From Lachnospiraceae bacterium (GTDB lineage: Bacteria > Bacillota > Clostridia > Lachnospirales > Lachnospiraceae): a stretch of DNA of 64,000 nt. Positions 63,362 through 64,000 of the stretch are shown piece after piece. The notes beneath the pieces were generated by a model, which was given only the letters and a program-made list of their open reading frames with translations, was not told the origin of the DNA and searched no databases. Position numbers and translations under genes: made by a program. The first letter of the stretch is position 1. Every line of letters starts with the position of its first letter. The stretch covers positions 186,001 through 250,000 of the forward strand of contig CAJTEE010000006.1 in assembly GCA_910575275.1 (NCBI GenBank). The letters run 5' to 3'.

Positions 63362-63838
63362 TTACAATATAAATAATGCCTGTTCATAATCTTTGACATA
63401 ATACTTTATATTTGTCCTGCCCTTTTGAACTATGGTATGACCCTCTTTTTCAAGCATTTCTTTTTGAGCTTCCATTCCACCTGGATATTTGGGGTTTAGC
63501 TCCCCATTCGCTTTAAGAGTTCTCCAATAAGGTGTTTGGTTATTTGTCCTTTGATAACTCGCCCATGCCACGATTGACACAAATATCCCTGCAGTAATTG
63601 GTTCTGTGAAATCCGCTCCATTTTTCTTTGCGAAGTACTCTCTTATTGTTCCTATTGTAAGTAATTTTCCAAAAGGCACAAGCCGCATTACTTTGTCATA
63701 ATCAATGGGTGGAGCGAAATACATTCTGTCTCCGCCATATTTTTCGATGCTCTTTACATCTGTAATAATTTGGAATTTTGGCATATCCTTGCTGTCATGA
63801 AGCATTGCGTTAAAATCTTTTTTATCTTCGTTTGCCAT
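63362..63838 (-). CDS. Alkyltransferase-like (ATL/MGMT-fold) protein
   Basis: The 158-residue protein has the DNA-binding fold of O6-alkylguanine transferases: VPFGKLLTIGTIREYFAKKNG and the block PYWRTLKANGELNPKYPGG. The active PCHR Cys is replaced by tryptophan-containing PYWR, so it cannot transfer alkyl groups; ATL proteins of this type bind damaged bases and hand them to nucleotide excision repair. The first 45 residues are an extension absent from most short ATLs. Confidence 0.78.
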   Translation of the reverse strand: MANEDKKDFNAMLHDSKDMPKFQIITDVKSIEKYGGDRMYFAPPIDYDKVMRLVPFGKLLTIGTIREYFAKKNGADFTEPITAGIFVSIVAWASYQRTNNQTPYWRTLKANGELNPKYPGGMEAQKEMLEKEGHTIVQKGRTNIKYYVKDYEQALFIL

Positions 63839-63865
63839 CTTTGCCCCCTCGCCTGATTTTGCTGT

Positions 63866-64000
63866 TTAATTCCAGCGTTTCAATACGACTATTTCCGCAT
63901 CAGCTCCAAAGCCGCTGTACTCAGACACCATGAGATATTTTTCATCAGCGATAATCCCATAACATCTGTCGCTGTCCTTTTTATGCAGCTGATTCCCCAG
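63866..64000 (-). CDS. Partial hypothetical gene at right edge
   Basis: The last 44 codons of a minus-strand gene are visible, ending at the TAA at 63866-63868. The tail reads SDRCYGIIADEKYLMVSEYS then FGADAEIVVLKRWN. Too little remains to name the family. Confidence 0.5.
   Translation of the reverse strand: MGNQLHKKDSDRCYGIIADEKYLMVSEYSGFGADAEIVVLKRWN

Noticed and set aside
1-64000. CRISPR arrays, tRNA and rRNA genes.
   Set aside because: I saw no regularly spaced repeat series and no recognisable tRNA cloverleaf or rRNA segment. A tool-based scan could still find an isolated tRNA.

Overview
The window looks like chromosome from a low-to-mid GC Firmicute of class Clostridia, most plausibly a gut Lachnospiraceae. 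The signs are strong AGGAGG-type ribosome binding sites, an rpsO-pnp locus, a YesM/YesN-type two-component system beside a sugar ABC cluster, and an accessory region made of modules seen in Lachnospiraceae conjugative elements. This rests on family recognition only; no 16S or taxonomic search was possible.

Layout. (1) Positions 1-10600 read as core chromosome: a minus-strand sugar-sensing/uptake operon (YesN-like regulator, YesM-like kinase, an ABC-ATPase-like protein with both ATP sites degraded, and a substrate-binding lipoprotein cut by the window edge), then rpsO and pnp with a structured RNA between them, an M20 peptidase, and a DUF2000/AraC pair. (2) Positions 10600-11750 are a scar zone holding only the first 95 codons of uvrB, bracketed by a 24-bp direct repeat. 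(3) Positions 11850-43800 form the backbone of a large mobile element: two regulator-like genes, a YqaJ-type nuclease, a RecD2-type helicase, a putative annealing protein, a CHC2 primase fused to a YodL-like domain, PcfK, PcfJ, an NAD-dependent DNA ligase and an actin-like ParM plus a ParR-like partner. No relaxase, type IV coupling protein, T4SS or integrase is visible, so the element must continue to the right or be incomplete.

Two cargo modules interrupt this backbone. The first (14.1-18.6 kb) is a defence or toxin-antitoxin island with an AbiEi/AbiEii pair, a frameshifted gene and an MltR/HEPN-like protein; it lies between an intact copy and a truncated copy of the same backbone gene. The second (19.7-27.7 kb) is a set of small enzyme and regulator genes lying between two copies of a structured, promoter-driven, terminator-ended non-coding RNA whose stems covary.

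(4) Positions 44000-62300 are a signalling and envelope-response region: an OmpR-type regulator and kinase with an ABC exporter that share an 11-bp-period operator, three paralogous surface proteins, a BlaI/BlaR1-like pair, a transporter group with a divergent Crp/Fnr regulator, an ECF sigma/anti-sigma pair, and a secreted protein homologous to the BlaR1-like sensor domain. The blaI promoter and the secreted-protein promoter carry the same operator in the same place over the -10 box, so they probably form one regulon. (5) The right end holds an acetyltransferase, an alkyltransferase-like protein and a cut gene.

Broken genes are frequent between 16 and 30 kb and again at 53-54 kb (homopolymer frameshifts, in-frame stops), which fits an element in decay or with phase-variable genes.
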